From Prosthecobacter sp. (GTDB taxonomy: Bacteria > Verrucomicrobiota > Verrucomicrobiia > Verrucomicrobiales > Verrucomicrobiaceae), in the NCBI GenBank assembly GCA_025869455.1, contig JAOZVT010000662.1:1-7843 (forward strand): 7,843 bases of DNA, in the 5' to 3' direction. The position numbers and the translations under genes are program-made. The notes under the pieces were generated by a model. That model saw only the letters and a program-made list of their open reading frames with translations, ran no database searches and was not told where the DNA came from. This document shows, in pieces, positions 6,745 through 7,843 of the stretch. Every line of letters starts with the position of its first letter. Within the stretch, counting starts at the first letter, position 1.

Positions 6745-7170
6745 TCACTGCATCAATCCCCACGGCCGCAAACGAGCCCCTGCTCGTTCACGCAAACGTG
6801 CGCGTTTGCCTTCTGGGATCTTTGTCTCCACCCGCGTCAGAGTATCCTCCACAATGGCACGTATATCCGAGCGCATCTTAACGCGAAGCTCACGGAATTG
6901 CCCGACTGTCAGAGCCAGTTCCTTCTGCACCGCTTGACGCTCTTCAGGCGTCAATTCCAGCTCGGCTGACACTTGGTGTTCTAAACCATTGGCGACCAAT
7001 TCGACGGGACTGTTTTCTCCTAACTCGCCAGCCCAGGCACGATGAGCTAAACTGCGCAAGAAGAGCAGACCTCCGCCGACACCGCTGGCTGCTCCAAGCA
7101 AAAAAACGAGTAACAGCAGCAACAGCGCACGAGTGCGTCCGGGCTTTAAGGATGGTGGAGAAACAGTCAT
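6745..7170 (-). CDS. Single-pass membrane protein, Spy/CpxP-like (heavy-metal-resistance-type fold)
   Basis: A 141-residue protein with a short basic N-terminus, one strong hydrophobic helix at 14-39 (leucine run, then Gly/Ala-rich), and an outside domain that looks all-helical and highly charged. LTPEERQAVQKEL (73-85) resembles the LTxxQ-type repeat of the Spy/CpxP/CnrX-like periplasmic proteins, and the following 90-132 stretch fits a second long helix rich in Arg and Glu. Such proteins often sense or buffer envelope stress or metals next to ECF sigma genes, which matches its position. The start is four bases after the preceding stop codon, so it is probably translationally coupled; no Shine-Dalgarno site is visible. 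Its family assignment rests on short motifs, so another small periplasmic helical protein is possible. Confidence 0.72.
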   Translation of the reverse strand: MTVSPPSLKPGRTRALLLLLLVFLLGAASGVGGGLLFLRSLAHRAWAGELGENSPVELVANGLEHQVSAELELTPEERQAVQKELALTVGQFRELRVKMRSDIRAIVEDTLTRVETKIPEGKRARLRERAGARLRPWGLMQ

Positions 7171-7174
7171 AAAA

Positions 7175-7486
7175 TTAATAGTTGGCTAGAAATGGAACCT
7201 CCACGGACCAAAGAAGAGCTAGTTCATTCAGTGTGCTTAGACCTTGCCAACAGGCCCAACCAGCGGTGGCAAAAAGACACGTCAAGCCTAACTGCAACCA
7301 ACGCGCACCGCCCAATGCAAAAAGCTCATCCCACAGACCCATTTGCACAACAGAAGGTAAGGTTGCCGACGAAGTCGCAATCTGTTGACGAATGGCGTGG
7401 CGAACATCCAGATCCGCAGGAGCGGCTGCCTGACGAGCACGAGAAGTTAGATCTTCCCAGTTGGGTTTATTGGAATTCATAGCCAT
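7175..7486 (-). CDS. Small single-pass membrane protein in sigma-factor operon, possible anti-sigma
   Basis: About 103 residues when started at the ATG at 7486; an ATG two codons later (7480) is equally possible. The frame can be opened to a GTG at 7522, but that would overlap the sigma gene by 56 bases rather than 20. The N-terminal half is polar (NWEDLTSRARQAAAP near 9-23, then a helix-like VRHAIRQQIA). Residues 62-82 form one Trp/Leu-rich membrane segment, and a short tail follows. It overlaps the end of the ECF sigma gene and is nearly joined to the Spy-like gene, the usual place for an anti-sigma factor. The HxxxCxxC zinc motif of common anti-sigma factors is absent, so the anti-sigma role is inferred from position only. 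No Shine-Dalgarno site is seen. Confidence 0.7.
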   Translation of the reverse strand: MAMNSNKPNWEDLTSRARQAAAPADLDVRHAIRQQIATSSATLPSVVQMGLWDELFALGGARWLQLGLTCLFATAGWACWQGLSTLNELALLWSVEVPFLANY

Positions 7487-7843
7487 GTCGTTTGAGGAGA
7501 GATTGAAGACGTTGACGGGCACGGAAGGCTTTCACTTTGGCATTGATTCGGCTCCAGCCAAAATGCTGTGCAATCTCCGCTAAAGGCATTTGTTCTAAAT
7601 GTAAAAGCGTGAGCAAGGCACGATCTTCAGGCGGGAGGTGGGAAAGTATAAATTGGGCTTCCTCTAAGGCAGCCGAGTCAGAGGCAGCATCAGAGCATTC
7701 AGCCGCCACATCCTCCAATGGATGCCGACCTTCCGCCGAAGGCTCCACCAGCCTTGACATAGGCGAACGCTGGCAACGACGATAAAACTCCAACCCAGTG
7801 CGAACGGCGATACGCTTCAGCCAATGCAAGAAAGGCTTCTCTG
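7467..7843 (-). CDS. ECF-type RNA polymerase sigma factor, 5' end missing
   Basis: The C-terminal 124 residues of a sigma-70 family factor of ECF type. The frame stays open to the right edge (EKPFLHWLKRIAVRTGLEFYRR), so the TTG at 7829 is internal and not a start. The first 22 visible residues are the end of region 2, which melts and reads the -10 element. A linker rich in Ala, Ser and Asp/Glu follows. Region 4 lies at about 65-118, with LPPEDRALLTLLHLEQ leading into the helix-turn-helix at 85-112 (MPLAEIAQHFGWSRINAKVKAFRARQRL in outline) that reads the -35 element. It heads a tight three-gene run with two single-pass membrane proteins, consistent with control by an envelope signal. Its promoter lies outside the window. 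Confidence 0.9.
   Translation of the reverse strand, partial: EKPFLHWLKRIAVRTGLEFYRRCQRSPMSRLVEPSAEGRHPLEDVAAECSDAASDSAALEEAQFILSHLPPEDRALLTLLHLEQMPLAEIAQHFGWSRINAKVKAFRARQRLQSLLKRHGYEFQ

Noticed and set aside
5974..6969. A 331-codon open frame on the plus strand
   Set aside because: It runs antisense across the pyruvyltransferase-family gene and into the Spy-like gene, has no recognisable domain and is rich in His, Arg and Gln as expected of an antisense shadow.
7487..7522. Extension of the small membrane protein to a GTG at 7522
   Set aside because: It would lengthen the overlap with the sigma gene to 56 bases and has no ribosome site; ATG codons at 7486 and 7480 are more natural.

Overview
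The window is about 7.8 kb of moderately GC-rich bacterial chromosome. It carries eight protein genes and no RNA genes, insertion sequences or CRISPR arrays. Gene style suggests a member of the Verrucomicrobia, possibly near Prosthecobacter or Verrucomicrobium. The reasons are a Tat-exported pyruvyltransferase-family protein, an ECF sigma gene followed by two small single-pass membrane proteins, and near absence of Shine-Dalgarno sites. This is an inference from style, not a database match.

Left part (1-984). The 3' part of an MgtE-type magnesium channel gene runs in from the left edge and converges on a small minus-strand gene. A perfect 11-bp hairpin lies between the two stop codons.

Middle (985-3737, minus strand). 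Three genes run in one direction: glycerate kinase, then fabD (malonyl-CoA:ACP transacylase), then a membrane-anchored coiled-coil protein of unknown function. The gaps are 93 and 83 bases. The glycerate kinase-fabD gap is filled by short CTGAAAA/CAGTATT-type repeats, related to the hairpin behind mgtE. In both places the same 13-base sequence begins two or three bases after a stop codon.

Right-centre (3738-5376). A 211-base divergent intergenic region separates glycerate kinase from an AI-2E/PerM family membrane protein. That protein has an unusual Pro/Thr/Ser-rich insert. Its gene ends in a good intrinsic terminator.

Right part (5377-7843, minus strand). An ECF sigma factor, cut by the right edge, is followed by two tightly packed single-pass membrane proteins, the second Spy/CpxP-like. 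This has the layout of an envelope-stress regulatory module. Downstream on the same strand is a Tat-signal-bearing polysaccharide pyruvyl transferase family protein whose leader can fold over its weak ribosome site.

Most of the window is ordinary housekeeping and accessory content. The points most worth a second look are the post-stop repeat element, the exported pyruvyltransferase-like protein with a changed C-terminal motif, and the sigma/membrane-protein trio that lacks a visible zinc-binding anti-sigma motif.
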